A stretch of DNA of 64,000 nt from Jannaschia sp. GRR-S6-38 (GTDB lineage: Bacteria > Pseudomonadota > Alphaproteobacteria > Rhodobacterales > Rhodobacteraceae): the NCBI RefSeq assembly GCF_029853695.1, contig NZ_CP122537.1, forward strand, positions 1,426,001 to 1,490,000, given 5' to 3'. The notes below the pieces were generated by a model. That model was given only the letters and a program-made list of their open reading frames with translations. It did no database searches and had not been told where the DNA came from. This document shows positions 53,431-62,554 of this stretch, piece by piece (the stretch's first letter is position 1; each line of letters opens with the position of its first letter). Made by a program: the position numbers and the translations under genes.

Positions 53431-55893
53431 TCAGAAATCCGTCCAGACTTCGGCGGGCGCGGCACCGCCCTTGGCGGCGACCGGTGCCGCTTTGCGCGCC
53501 TGCGCGGGCGGGTGGGACGGCGCGGCCTCCGTCTTGCGGGAGGTGAGGCGGACGCGATCGATGGTCGAGACCAGCGTCGCCGCGTCGGCGCGCAGCGCGT
53601 CGCTGGCGGCGGTCGTCTCTTCCAGCCGCGCGGTATTTTGCTGCGTGGATTGGTCAAGCTTGGTGACCGAGCTGTTGATCTCCTCAAGGCTGGACGATTG
53701 CTGGCGGGCCGATTCCGCGATCTCGGAGACACGATCGGCGATCTCGGTCACCGAGCCGACGATCCCTTCCAGCGCGTGGCCGGTCTTGCCCACCAGATCG
53801 ACGCCTTCGCGCACCTGCGTGCCGCTTTGCGCGATAAGGTCGTTGATCTCGCGCGCGGCCTCCGAGGAGCGCTGCGCCAGGGCGCGCACTTCGGACGCGA
53901 CCACGGCGAAGCCACGGCCGGCATCGCCCGCACGCGCGGCCTCGACGCCTGCGTTCAGCGCCAGCAGGTTGGTCTGGAACGCGATGTCATCGATCACCTT
54001 GATGATCGAGGCCACGCGCTCGGAGGAGGCGGCGATCTCGTCCATCGCGGCGACCGTCCGCGTCACGACCTCGCCGCTTTGCTGGGCGCTCCGCTTTGCA
54101 TCGACCACCATCTGATCGGCGCGCTGGGCGCTTTCGGCGGCCACGCGGACGCCGCCGGTCAGGTCGTCGAGCGCCGCGGCCGTCTGTTCCAGCGTGGCGG
54201 CGGTGCTTTCGCTGCGCTGGGACAGGCCCTCGGCGGTGGCGCTGATGTCGTTCGATTCGTTGCGGATGCTCTCGGCGCGTTCGGCGATCTCGCTCAGCGC
54301 CTCGTCCAGCATGCCGACGGCCATGTTGTAATCGCTGCGCAACTCCTCGTAGCGATCGGCGAAGGGGTCGGCGATGGCGGCGTCCAGATCGCCGGCGCTG
54401 AGCTTGCGCAGCCCTCCGCGAAGGGCCTCGACCACGGCCGAGCGTTCCTTTTCGGTGGCGATGCGTTCGGCGCGCGAGGCCTCGATCGCGATCTGTGCGG
54501 CGGTGACGTCGCGACCGAGAAGCAAGAGCCGGAATACCGCACCGTCGACGTCGCGGATCGCGCTGAGACTGCCCTCGACGAAGACATCCTCGCCCGAGGC
54601 GGCGCGCAGGCGCAGAAGGCCGGAGAAGGCGCCAAGCTCCTTCGCCTCGCGGATCAGGGTGGCGGCATCGACGTCCTGCGCGGGCTCCTCGCCCAGAAGC
54701 TGAGGCAAAGCGGGGAGCTGGTCTGCGCCGCCATGCATCTCGCGGAAGCCGGAATTGGCCGAGACCGGGGCGCCGTCGGGCGTGAACTCGGCGGTGATCT
54801 GGCTTGCCTCGATCGTGGCGATCACCGCCTCGTTGCGCCAGCGCTCGGTCACGTCCTGCCATTCGAGCACGTAGCCGGTCTGCGCGCTCTCCCCGTCGAA
54901 GATCACGGCGATCTTCAGCTCAATGCGGATCTCCGCGAGGCTGAGGATGGTGGAGAGGCCCTGTTCGCCGAGACCGGACAGCCGGGCGGGCGACAAGTCG
55001 ATCTCGCCCCGGAACATGTCGAGGTTGCGGCCGACCAGGGCTTGCGGGTCCAGGCTCGGAAGGTGGCGGCGAAGCAAGTCTTCGTGGCCGGCGAAGAGAC
55101 GGGTCAGGGCGGGATTGACCGCGCGGATCGCGCCCGTCGGATCCGCCAGCATCAAGGCGGCGGAGCTGCCCTGGAAGGCCGCGCTGCTGAAGGTCGACTC
55201 GCGCTGGATCTCGGCCATCTTGCCTAGGTCGGCGCGGAATTTCTCCATCGCGTTGGCCAGCGTGCCGAACTCGTCATGGCGGCGGGCGCCGACGATCTCG
55301 GTGTCGTAATCGCCCTCCCGCAGGCGCGCCACGCCCTGACCGAGGGCGCCGAGCGGTTTGCCGATCAGCGCCCGGAAGGCCCAGAGCGCGGCCAGAAGGG
55401 ATACGACAGTGACGGCGAGGCCGAGCCAGGTCGCCCGTTCCTGGGTTTCGTCGATGACCGTGCCGAGGGGCTCCGCCGACCAGAGCGCCCGGAGCGTGCC
55501 GGCGGCGTTGCCATTGGGCAGGACCATCGGGACCGAGAGGATGCGATCCGCTTCGACGGACGCCAGCGGCATCCCGTCCGAGACGAGAAGCTCGCCATCC
55601 GTCGTGCGCACTTCGACGCCGGTGACGGTGCCATCCGACTGCGCGATCAGCGCCGCGATCTGGTTAGCCACGTCGTCGGTCCGCGCGAAGGCGACCGGCG
55701 CGGCGAGGAAGCGCGCCTGCGCCTCGACCTCGGCACGCGCCAGGCGCAGCGCCAGGTCCGACGTCATTTCCGTCAGGCCCTGCCGGAAAATCGTCGTCTC
55801 GGCCAGCGTGACCGCCGCGATCGCGGTGATGAGGATCATCGCGATCTTCGCGATCACCGATCTGAGGGCGGATCGTAGCGCCTGGACAACCAT
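53431..55893 (-). CDS. Methyl-accepting chemotaxis protein with PAS modules
   Basis: An 820-residue membrane chemoreceptor. Helix 1 (about 16-32), a periplasmic sensing domain (about 33-160), helix 2 near 165-185 and a HAMP domain (RALIGKPLGALGQGVARLREGDY) are followed by two PAS-like modules (AALMLADPTGAIRAVNPAL and ITAEFTPDGAPVSANSGFREM). A second HAMP-like stretch and the cytoplasmic signalling hairpin (IDDIAFQTNLLALNAGVEAARAGDAGRGFAVVASEVRALAQRS) come next. It ends EVWTDF, matching the xWxxF tether that recruits CheR. It receives its signal next to the exported protein at 55917. Confidence 0.93.
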   Translation of the reverse strand: MVVQALRSALRSVIAKIAMILITAIAAVTLAETTIFRQGLTEMTSDLALRLARAEVEAQARFLAAPVAFARTDDVANQIAALIAQSDGTVTGVEVRTTDGELLVSDGMPLASVEADRILSVPMVLPNGNAAGTLRALWSAEPLGTVIDETQERATWLGLAVTVVSLLAALWAFRALIGKPLGALGQGVARLREGDYDTEIVGARRHDEFGTLANAMEKFRADLGKMAEIQRESTFSSAAFQGSSAALMLADPTGAIRAVNPALTRLFAGHEDLLRRHLPSLDPQALVGRNLDMFRGEIDLSPARLSGLGEQGLSTILSLAEIRIELKIAVIFDGESAQTGYVLEWQDVTERWRNEAVIATIEASQITAEFTPDGAPVSANSGFREMHGGADQLPALPQLLGEEPAQDVDAATLIREAKELGAFSGLLRLRAASGEDVFVEGSLSAIRDVDGAVFRLLLLGRDVTAAQIAIEASRAERIATEKERSAVVEALRGGLRKLSAGDLDAAIADPFADRYEELRSDYNMAVGMLDEALSEIAERAESIRNESNDISATAEGLSQRSESTAATLEQTAAALDDLTGGVRVAAESAQRADQMVVDAKRSAQQSGEVVTRTVAAMDEIAASSERVASIIKVIDDIAFQTNLLALNAGVEAARAGDAGRGFAVVASEVRALAQRSSEAAREINDLIAQSGTQVREGVDLVGKTGHALEGIVGSVTEIADRVSEIAESARQQSSSLEEINSSVTKLDQSTQQNTARLEETTAASDALRADAATLVSTIDRVRLTSRKTEAAPSHPPAQARKAAPVAAKGGAAPAEVWTDF

Positions 55894-55916
55894 GGGCGTG
55901 CTCCTCGTGGGGGGAC

Positions 55917-56489
55917 TCAGAAGGCGGTGGCGTCGAGGCCGAAGGTCACGGCGCCGGCGGGCTGGCCGGTGACCGGATCGACGAGCGTGGTCGAGACCTG
56001 CACCTGGTAGCTGTTGGTGGACTCGTCGTATTCGACCTCGCCGACATGCAGGCCGGCGGGGCCGCGCGGGAAGGTTTCGATGAACTTGGCCTCGTCGCCC
56101 TGCCAGTAATCCGAGGTCACCGCGCTGGTCGCGGCGTTCATGCCGCGATTGTCCATCACGATGATCTCGGTCACGACGCCGCCGCTGTCCTGCGCCATGG
56201 CGCGGAGCCGCTGGGACGCGGTGCTTTCGACGATGGCGGAGATCGTCGGCGCCTCGCTCGCGCCGATCTCGCCGCGCCACTGCGCGTCCATCGCGACGAG
56301 CTGCGTTTCGGGCAGGGCCGCGTGGCGCGCATTGGCATCGCGGATCGCCTCCATGATCTCGGGCGATTGGCGCATCGCGGTGATCTGGCCGCGCACGTAA
56401 TCGATCATCGCGGGATTCGCGGCGGCCGGTTGCGGATGGGCCAGGGCTAGCAGGGGCGCGATGGCGAGAAGGCGGGCGAGACGGGACAT
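55917..56489 (-). CDS. Exported Cache/PDC-like sensory protein
   Basis: A 190-residue secreted protein with a signal peptide (about 1-24, PAAAN). The fold resembles a PDC/Cache extracellular sensor: VTEIIVMDNRGMNAATSAVTSDYWQGDEAKFIETF, GLHVGEVEYDESTNSYQVQVSTTLVDP and GQPAGAVTFGLD. No membrane helix or transmitter is attached. I start at the ATG at 56489, preceded by GGAGGTTCCGC. It lies 23 bp upstream of the transducer gene, so it is probably a soluble periplasmic partner of that receptor, which is inference. Confidence 0.75.
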   Translation of the reverse strand: MSRLARLLAIAPLLALAHPQPAAANPAMIDYVRGQITAMRQSPEIMEAIRDANARHAALPETQLVAMDAQWRGEIGASEAPTISAIVESTASQRLRAMAQDSGGVVTEIIVMDNRGMNAATSAVTSDYWQGDEAKFIETFPRGPAGLHVGEVEYDESTNSYQVQVSTTLVDPVTGQPAGAVTFGLDATAF

Positions 56490-56556
56490 GCGGAACCTCC
56501 AGAAATGCTGTCCGCGGACCGGCGGACCTGGAGGGTTCATGCAGGCCGGGTGCTAA

Positions 56557-56573
56557 GGCCCGGTAAACGGGCC
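56557..56573. other. Small hairpin between tRNA-Arg and the sensor gene
   Basis: GGCCCG and CGGGCC with loop GTAAA. On the minus strand it follows tRNA-Arg by about 50 bp and has no clear T-run. It could help end the tRNA transcript, but the evidence is weak. Confidence 0.3.
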
Positions 56574-56620
56574 CCGCTTTCGGCGAACCGTAGTGAGGAA
56601 AGGATGAATCCGCGGCAGGC

Positions 56621-56697
56621 TGGCGGGCCCAGAAGGATTCGAACCCTCGACCTGCCGATTAGAAGTCGGCTGCTCTATCCAGCTGAGCTATGGGCCC
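56621..56697 (-). tRNA. tRNA-Arg (anticodon TCT)
   Basis: A 77-nt cloverleaf on the minus strand with acceptor GGGCCCA/TGGGCCC, D-arm TAGCTCAGCTGGA, and anticodon stem GCCGA/TCGGC with loop CTTCTAA, giving anticodon TCT. T-loop GGTTCGAATCC is present, and the discriminator G plus CCA is encoded. It reads AGA and AGG codons, which are rare in this high-G+C genome. Confidence 0.96.
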
Positions 56698-56742
56698 GCG
56701 CCAGGCCTGAATGCCAGCCGGGACGAACCCGCACAAGCATCG

Positions 56743-57756
56743 TCAGAGATCGGCCTCCGCCGGACCCCAGGTGCGCTCGTGAACGACGCGGGTGCGGCGC
56801 GCGAGCATGGCGTAGTGATCTTCGGATTTCAGTTCCGCGATGCGGCGGCGATGCGCCGCGACGCAGGCATCGTGCAGCGCGGCGAGCTCGGCATCCTGCA
56901 GCATCCGGGCGATCTCGGCCCGCACCGGCTCGACCCAGCGCGTGATCGCGGTGTTCTCGACATGGTTGTGGTCGTAGCGCCGCCAATAGACCATCGAGGC
57001 CGCCTTGTCGGGATGGTTGGCGTTGCCGCGCGCCGATTGCATGAGAAAGCTGTCGACGGACCGCAGGGCATAGTGGTTGAGCTGCGCCAGCTCGTAGCTG
57101 ACATCCGGTCCCTCCAGCACCTTGATCTCGGAGGTGCGGTTCCGCATCGGCACGGGCCTGCCGGACGCGTTCACCCAATTGACGGTCTCGGCCCGATCCG
57201 CGTCGAAGCGTGGGGAATGATTGGACAGCCGCGCCATGCCGGCCCGCTTCGAGGTCAGCGTCTTGATCCCGCGGCGCGAGGCCCGCCCCTCGGACGGCAC
57301 CGCGAGCTCGGCGGAACGCGTGAAGCGCTCGATCAGCAGCCGCTCGTCGAAATTGCGCATCCCCGCCGAGCCGAAATTGAGCTGGTTCACCGAGATCGCC
57401 TCGGCCTCGGGCAGTGCCGCGAACAGCGCGGCGAGCGTGCCGTCGCCCGCATTGATGCAGAGGAACTCGTCGACATCGAAGCTGAACACCCAGTCGGCGC
57501 GTTTCAGCCGGCCCATGTAATTGGCGTATTCCAGAACCGCCCAGTGGTGACGGCCGTGATCCAGCATCATCGACGGGTTGGGCAGGTGGCGCAGGTATCC
57601 CAGCTCGTCCAGCCGGTCGAGCAGCGCGTCGCTGCCATCGGTACAGTCATTCGTGAAGACGAGGAAATCGTTGAACCCGATCAGCCGGTGATAGGCCAGC
57701 CATTCGAGGATGAACGGCCCCTCGTCCTTCATCGGGGTAACCGAGGTGATGCGCAT
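56743..57756 (-). CDS. Glycosyltransferase (GT2/GT92-like)
   Basis: A 337-residue GT-A fold enzyme. The N-terminus VTPMKDEGPFILEWLAYHRLIGFNDFLVFTNDCTDGSDALL and the metal-binding D-x-D region WVFSFDVDEFLCIN match the Glyco_tranf_2_4/GT92 group. Later, LNHYALRSVDSFLMQSARGN is typical of related alphaproteobacterial enzymes. The sugar and acceptor are unknown. Probably cytoplasmic, modifying a polysaccharide. It follows the NDUFS4-like gene by 13 bp. Confidence 0.88.
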   Translation of the reverse strand: MRITSVTPMKDEGPFILEWLAYHRLIGFNDFLVFTNDCTDGSDALLDRLDELGYLRHLPNPSMMLDHGRHHWAVLEYANYMGRLKRADWVFSFDVDEFLCINAGDGTLAALFAALPEAEAISVNQLNFGSAGMRNFDERLLIERFTRSAELAVPSEGRASRRGIKTLTSKRAGMARLSNHSPRFDADRAETVNWVNASGRPVPMRNRTSEIKVLEGPDVSYELAQLNHYALRSVDSFLMQSARGNANHPDKAASMVYWRRYDHNHVENTAITRWVEPVRAEIARMLQDAELAALHDACVAAHRRRIAELKSEDHYAMLARRTRVVHERTWGPAEADL

Positions 57757-57769
57757 GGGCGGCGCGCCT

Positions 57770-58081
57770 TCAGTGCGTCCAGGCGCCCCGGCGATTGGTC
57801 GCGAAATTCTCGCCGTAGCCGCCGGCCCGCAGGTTGGGCTTGCGGCCCTGCGCGCGCAGGACGACGAATTCGATCCCGTTCTCGCGGGCGTAATCCTCGG
57901 CCTCTTCGCGGGTGTGGAAACGCAGCATGACCTGCGCCTGCGTGTCGGTCGAGCCGGTCCAGCCGGTCAGCGGATCGATCTCGCGCGGGGTCTCGGGGAT
58001 GAACTCCAGCAGCCAGTCGCGGGTCTTGGCGGTGCCCGAGGAGGTGGCGGTTCGGGCGGGCTTGTAGATGCGGGCGCGCAT
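57770..58081 (-). CDS. NDUFS4-like complex I accessory protein (ETC_C1_NDUFA4)
   Basis: A 103-residue protein of the NDUFS4/ETC complex I subunit family: [25 protein letters not shown], then [35 protein letters not shown] and [11 protein letters not shown]. In mitochondria this subunit stabilises the NADH-oxidising arm. The alphaproteobacterial version is probably bound to complex I as well. It has its own transcription unit with the glycosyltransferase downstream. Confidence 0.93.
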   Translation of the reverse strand: MRARIYKPARTATSSGTAKTRDWLLEFIPETPREIDPLTGWTGSTDTQAQVMLRFHTREEAEDYARENGIEFVVLRAQGRKPNLRAGGYGENFATNRRGAWTH

Positions 58082-58234
58082 GGGCCGGGCTCCGGAGCTG
58101 GGAAAAGATGGCGTCGCCCCGGCAGATAGCGTCCCGCCCGGGCGTCATGCAAGGCGTCATCGGACCGCGCGCGCAGGGTTGTGACCTCGGGGGCGCGGCT
58201 TACATTACGGGTCTCCCCGATCATGAGGTCCGCA

Positions 58235-60466
58235 ATGGCGCATAACAACACGAACCGCCCGCCCAAGGATGCCGGGCTGGCCGTGATGGACGCCGCCGAA
58301 CTGCCGATGGTGCAGCGGGCTGCCGCCGCGCGCCCGAAGCTCGAGGGGGGACAGCGGCTGCGCATGGCGACGACCTTCGAGCCCGCGGGCGACCAGCCCA
58401 CCGCGATCGCCGAGCTCGCGCGGGGCGTCACCGAGGGCGAGCGCGACCAGGTCCTGCTGGGCGTGACCGGCTCGGGCAAGACCTTCACCATGGCCAAGAT
58501 CATCGAGGAGACGCAGCGCCCGGCGATCGTCCTCGCCCCCAACAAGACGCTGGCCGCGCAGCTCTATGGCGAGTTCAAAGGCTTCTTCCCCGACAACGCG
58601 GTCGAGTATTTCGTCAGCTATTACGACTACTACCAGCCCGAAGCCTACGTGCCGCGGTCGGACACCTTCATCGAGAAGGAATCCCAGATCAACGAGCAGA
58701 TCGACCGGATGCGCCACTCGGCCACCCGGGCGCTTCTGGAGCGCGACGACGTGATCATCGTCGCCTCGGTCAGCTGCATCTACGGCATCGGCTCGGTCGA
58801 GACCTACGGCGCGATGACCCAGGACCTGATCGCGGGCAACGAGTACGACCAGCGCCGCGTCATGGCCGACCTGGTCGCGCAGCAATACCGCCGCAACGAC
58901 GCGGCCTTCGCGCGCGGCAGCTTCCGGGTGCGCGGCGACAGCGTCGAGGTCTGGCCCGCCCACCTCGAGGACCGGGCCTGGCGGCTGAGCTTCTTCGGCG
59001 AGGAGCTGGAGGCGATCACCGAGTTCGACCCGCTGACCGGCGCGAAGACCGGGTCGATGGACAAGATCCGCATCTACGCCAACAGCCACTACGTCACGCC
59101 GCGCCCGACGATGCAGCAGGCGATCAAGGGCATCAAGGCGGAGCTGCAGCAGCGGCTCGACCAGCTGGTGGGCGAGGGTAAGCTTCTGGAGGCGCAGCGG
59201 CTGGAGCAGCGGACGAATTTCGACCTGGAGATGCTGGAGGCCACCGGCGTCTGCAACGGGATCGAGAACTACTCGCGCTACCTGACCGGCCGCGCCCCGG
59301 GCGAGCCGCCCCCCACGCTATTCGAATACATCCCCGACAACGCGATCGTCTTCGCCGACGAGAGCCATGTCTCGGTGCCGCAGATCGGCGGCATGTATCG
59401 CGGCGACTTCCGCCGCAAGATGACGCTGGCCGAGCACGGCTTCCGCCTGCCGTCCTGCATGGACAACCGCCCGCTCAAGTTCGAGGAATGGGACGCGATG
59501 CGCCCGCAATCGGTCTTCGTCTCGGCCACGCCCGCGGCGTGGGAGCTGGAGCAGACCGGCGGCGTCTTCACCGAACAGGTGATCCGGCCCACCGGCCTTC
59601 TGGACCCCAAGGTCGAGATCCGGCCTGTCGAGATGCAGGTCGACGACCTGCTGGACGAGATCCGGAAGGTCACGCAGGACGGGTTCCGCACGCTCTGCAC
59701 GGTTCTGACCAAGCGCATGGCCGAGGACCTGACCGAGTATCTGCACGAGCAGGGCATCAAGGTCCGCTACATGCATTCCGACATCGACACGATCGAGCGG
59801 ATCGAGATCCTGCGCGACCTGCGGCTCGGCGCGTTCGACGTGCTGGTGGGGATCAACCTGCTGCGCGAGGGGCTCGACATCCCCGAATGCGGGCTGGTCG
59901 CCATCCTCGATGCCGACAAGGAGGGCTTCCTGCGCTCCGAGACCTCGCTGGTGCAGACCATCGGCCGCGCGGCGCGCAACTCGGAAGGCCGGGTGATCAT
60001 GTATGCCGACCGCGTCACCGGCTCGATGGAGCGCGCGATCAACGAGACCGAGCGCCGCCGCGCCAAGCAGAAGGCCTATAACGACGAACACGGGATCACG
60101 CCCGCGACGGTGAAGAAGAACGTCGAGGACGTGCTGGCGGGGCTCTACCAGGGCGATGTCGACATGAACCGGGTGACGGCCAAGGTCGACAAGCCGATGC
60201 ACGGCGCCAACCTGCAGGCCCATCTCGACGGGCTGCGCGAAGAGATGCGCAAGGCCGCCGAGAACCTCGAATTCGAGGAGGCCGCCCGCCTGCGCGACGA
60301 GGTCAAGCGGCTGGAACAGGTGGATCTGCTAGTCTCCGACGACCCGCTCACCCGCCAGTCGGCGGTGGCCCAGGCGGTCGAGGACGCCCGCAAGGCCGAG
60401 GGGCGGAGCACCGCCGGGCGGCCGGGGCAGCGCGGGGGGAATGTGAAGCGACGGAAGAAGCGGTAG
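58235..60466 (+). CDS. uvrB: Excinuclease ABC subunit B
   Basis: A 743-residue nucleotide-excision-repair helicase-like protein that verifies DNA damage handed over by UvrA and recruits UvrC. Walker [13 protein letters not shown], damage-probing beta-hairpin [16 protein letters not shown]-like DESH in [12 protein letters not shown], motif [16 protein letters not shown], and the C-terminal UVR domain ([27 protein letters not shown]) binding UvrC. I use the ATG at 58235; one at 58223 adds four residues. The 45-residue N-terminal extension is longer than in E. coli. Confidence 0.97.
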   Translation: MAHNNTNRPPKDAGLAVMDAAELPMVQRAAAARPKLEGGQRLRMATTFEPAGDQPTAIAELARGVTEGERDQVLLGVTGSGKTFTMAKIIEETQRPAIVLAPNKTLAAQLYGEFKGFFPDNAVEYFVSYYDYYQPEAYVPRSDTFIEKESQINEQIDRMRHSATRALLERDDVIIVASVSCIYGIGSVETYGAMTQDLIAGNEYDQRRVMADLVAQQYRRNDAAFARGSFRVRGDSVEVWPAHLEDRAWRLSFFGEELEAITEFDPLTGAKTGSMDKIRIYANSHYVTPRPTMQQAIKGIKAELQQRLDQLVGEGKLLEAQRLEQRTNFDLEMLEATGVCNGIENYSRYLTGRAPGEPPPTLFEYIPDNAIVFADESHVSVPQIGGMYRGDFRRKMTLAEHGFRLPSCMDNRPLKFEEWDAMRPQSVFVSATPAAWELEQTGGVFTEQVIRPTGLLDPKVEIRPVEMQVDDLLDEIRKVTQDGFRTLCTVLTKRMAEDLTEYLHEQGIKVRYMHSDIDTIERIEILRDLRLGAFDVLVGINLLREGLDIPECGLVAILDADKEGFLRSETSLVQTIGRAARNSEGRVIMYADRVTGSMERAINETERRRAKQKAYNDEHGITPATVKKNVEDVLAGLYQGDVDMNRVTAKVDKPMHGANLQAHLDGLREEMRKAAENLEFEEAARLRDEVKRLEQVDLLVSDDPLTRQSAVAQAVEDARKAEGRSTAGRPGQRGGNVKRRKKR

Positions 60467-60472
60467 CGGGCG

Positions 60473-61231
60473 GTGAGACGGCGCGCCTTCGCGATCGCTT
60501 TGGCCACGGCGGTCGCCGTGATGCCGCGCATCGGTGTCGCGCAGCCCATGACCTGCGCACCGCCGCCCTTCGACACCCTTCCGCGGATCGCGGACGCGCT
60601 TGCGGCACTCGCGCCGGTCCTCGATGAGTATCCGGATTTCCAGGACGTTCTGGACCGGTCCGTCGCAGCGATTTGCCTCACGCCGGCCGCGCTTGACGCC
60701 CAAGGGTATTTCGAACCCGAAACCGCCCGGATCGTGCTGTCGGATGCCCTGTCTGACGGCCGGATGCAGGCGGTCCTGGTCCACGAGATGCGCCATGCGG
60801 CCCAATTCGCCCGCGGCGTCTGTCCCGCGCCCGATTTGGCGATGCGTGACTATGCCGACGCGATCTTTGCCCTGGAAGCTGACGCTTCGGTCACGAGTGT
60901 CATGCTGGCCCACGAGTTGCGCGCGACAGGCGCGTCCGAGATGTGGCACGCGCTGGCAGACTGGCCGTTGCAGGCGGATATCGCCGCGCGATACGACGCC
61001 GCGCGCGCTGCGGGCGGGACGGCAACCGACGCGGCCACCGTGGCTTTCGATGCCTGGTATCTGAACCGCGAACGGCGCGCGGCCTACTACCTCGCGGCCT
61101 GCGCCGATTACCTCGACACGCAGGACCGCGAACACCGCCTGCCAAGCTACGAGCGCCTGCCCGAGGGCTTTTTTGCCACGCTCTGCCGCCTGCCCGACGG
61201 CACCGCCTACCCCTGCGCCGGCCCCGACTAA
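60473..61231 (+). CDS. DUF6782-like putative metallopeptidase, exported
   Basis: A 252-residue protein starting GTG. The signal peptide (about 1-23) ends VAQP. A potential zinc site lies in AVLVHEMRHAAQFARG (HExxH, about 104-108), followed by an Asp/Glu-rich helix (AIFALEADASVTSVMLAHEL). Several Cys residues (AICLTP, GVCPAP, AACADY, TLCRLP, YPCAG) suggest disulfides and a periplasmic location. G+C is slightly lower than in neighbours. It lies seven bases after uvrB. Its activity is unproven. Confidence 0.75.
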   Translation: MRRRAFAIALATAVAVMPRIGVAQPMTCAPPPFDTLPRIADALAALAPVLDEYPDFQDVLDRSVAAICLTPAALDAQGYFEPETARIVLSDALSDGRMQAVLVHEMRHAAQFARGVCPAPDLAMRDYADAIFALEADASVTSVMLAHELRATGASEMWHALADWPLQADIAARYDAARAAGGTATDAATVAFDAWYLNRERRAAYYLAACADYLDTQDREHRLPSYERLPEGFFATLCRLPDGTAYPCAGPD

Positions 61232-61577
61232 GCCAGGGTGCTCGCAGGCGTCCCCTCTTCCGCCACCCATCCCGCCTGCCCCGGCATCCGCCAGACCCGC
61301 ATCCCGTCGCGGTCGTGAGGGGGTGCGGTCGAGTAGGAAGCCGGCTTCGATGATGTGGCGGATCGCGGTGGGTGACTGGCCCTACCGGGGGCCGTTACAG
61401 GACAGCCGGAGCTCCGACGACTTCTCACACGAACGGCCGTTGAAACCCTGCTCGCAGTCCAACCCTTCCCGGCGGTCGGCCATCTCGTGACAAGGCACCG
61501 ATAGCGCGCCGGGACGCGTGCCCCCTATCCGTGGTGGCGCACGCGATCAGACGATCATGTCCCGCGCGGCCGGCGCG
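61232..61577 (-). pseudogene. Gene-poor stretch with a probable decayed coding fragment
   Basis: About 350 bp without an intact gene. On the minus strand, from the ATG at 61484, a Cys-rich reading frame runs to a TAG at 61383. In the same frame it continues as SPTAIRHIIEAGFLLD, which resembles a helix-turn-helix segment. A frameshift then leads to DGMRVWRMPGQAGWV and a stop near 61229. The pattern fits a degraded DNA-binding protein gene, but no family is recognised and chance is not excluded. Confidence 0.3.
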
Positions 61578-61985
61578 TCAGGAAGGCTGTTGCAGGCTCT
61601 CGAGATAGTAGACCAGCGACATGACCCTGCCGCGGGTATACATGACCTCGCCCCATTTCTCGCGGTCCGCCCCTTCCGCGGCGAAGATCGCGCCGTAGAC
61701 CGGCATCGGTCCGCCATGGGCCCGCAGGCCGGTGCGGCCGTCGACGATATGGATCACGTCGAGCATCGGGAACTCGCCTTGGGCCTTCGGATTGCGCTCC
61801 GCGAGCGTCGTCAGGTCGGGGATGGCCGTGATCATGTGCTCGGCCAGCGGCCCGGCGCCCTTCGCGTCGGTGCCATGGCAGGTGGCGCAATACTGCATGT
61901 AGAGGTCCTGCCCGATCTCGTCGGCCGAGATCGGCGCGGCGGCGGCGATGGATGCGAATGCCAGGGTGGCGATGAGATGTCGCAT
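61578..61985 (-). CDS. Class I cytochrome c
   Basis: A 135-residue periplasmic mono-haem cytochrome. The signal peptide (about 1-21) ends PISADE. The haem site is YCATCHGTDAKG (C33, C36, H37). A Met in GGPMPVYGAIF probably gives the sixth ligand. It ends with a typical helix (MSLVYYLESLQ). The electron partner is unknown. Single gene. Confidence 0.92.
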   Translation of the reverse strand: MRHLIATLAFASIAAAAPISADEIGQDLYMQYCATCHGTDAKGAGPLAEHMITAIPDLTTLAERNPKAQGEFPMLDVIHIVDGRTGLRAHGGPMPVYGAIFAAEGADREKWGEVMYTRGRVMSLVYYLESLQQPS

Positions 61986-62137
61986 GGTGGTGGCTCCCGG
62001 AAGGATCTGCGGAATGCCTCCTGCCTAGCAAATCGCCCCGCGCGGGGAATTGACGGCCGTCAAGACCCGCGCGGGGCGGGTGCCGGGTTATCCGCGGGAG
62101 CGCCCCCGCCGCGGTCGGTGGACGCCGCCGCGGCCCC

Positions 62138-62413
62138 TCATCCCCGCCCGCTCAACGCCCGCACCAGCGCCACGACCACGGCCGCCGCCACGGCGCCCAC
62201 CACCGCCACCAGCAGCACGCCGCCGGCGGCCAGCACCGTCACCCCCAGCGCGGCCAGCGCGAAGGGCGCGGCCACGGCCGCCACGGCCCCGATCAGCGCA
62301 TAGGTCGCGGCGCTGCGCCCCGTCAGCTTGCCGCCCAGCGCGCCCACGCCCGCGCCGACCAGCGCCAGCACGATCAGGGCAACGATGCCCACGCCTTCGA
62401 AAAACGACTCCAT
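62138..62413 (-). CDS. Small Gly/Ala-rich membrane protein
   Basis: A 91-residue protein with three hydrophobic segments rich in Ala, Gly and Val (VGIVALIVLALVGAGVGALGG, YALIGAVAAVAAPFALAALG, VTVLAAGGVLLVAVVGAVAAAVVVALV). The Gly pattern of the first helix recalls transglycosylase-associated small proteins, but the similarity is too weak to assign. The ATG at 62413 (MESFFEG) precedes a plausible membrane topology; an upstream in-frame ATG at 62452 adds a Ser/Gly-rich segment. Function unknown. Confidence 0.6.
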   Translation of the reverse strand: MESFFEGVGIVALIVLALVGAGVGALGGKLTGRSAATYALIGAVAAVAAPFALAALGVTVLAAGGVLLVAVVGAVAAAVVVALVRALSGRG

Positions 62414-62554
62414 CACGCGTCCTTTCGCTTCCGTTCCCCCCGACAAGGGCATGCCCGGCCCGCCTGCGGCAAGCGGACAATCGCGGGGCCGGCCGTTTCG
62501 GCGCGCCGCCCGGCGTTAACCCCGGCTTAACCATGGTTGACGAAACCTCCGCGG

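Noticed and set aside
50824..55227. Very long plus-strand open frame antisense to the chemotaxis genes, and similar ones at 13042-16755 and 25968-29825
   Set aside because: They are rich in His, Arg, Gln and Gly with no domain motifs, and lie opposite genes with clear family signatures. At this G+C level, long antisense frames arise by chance.
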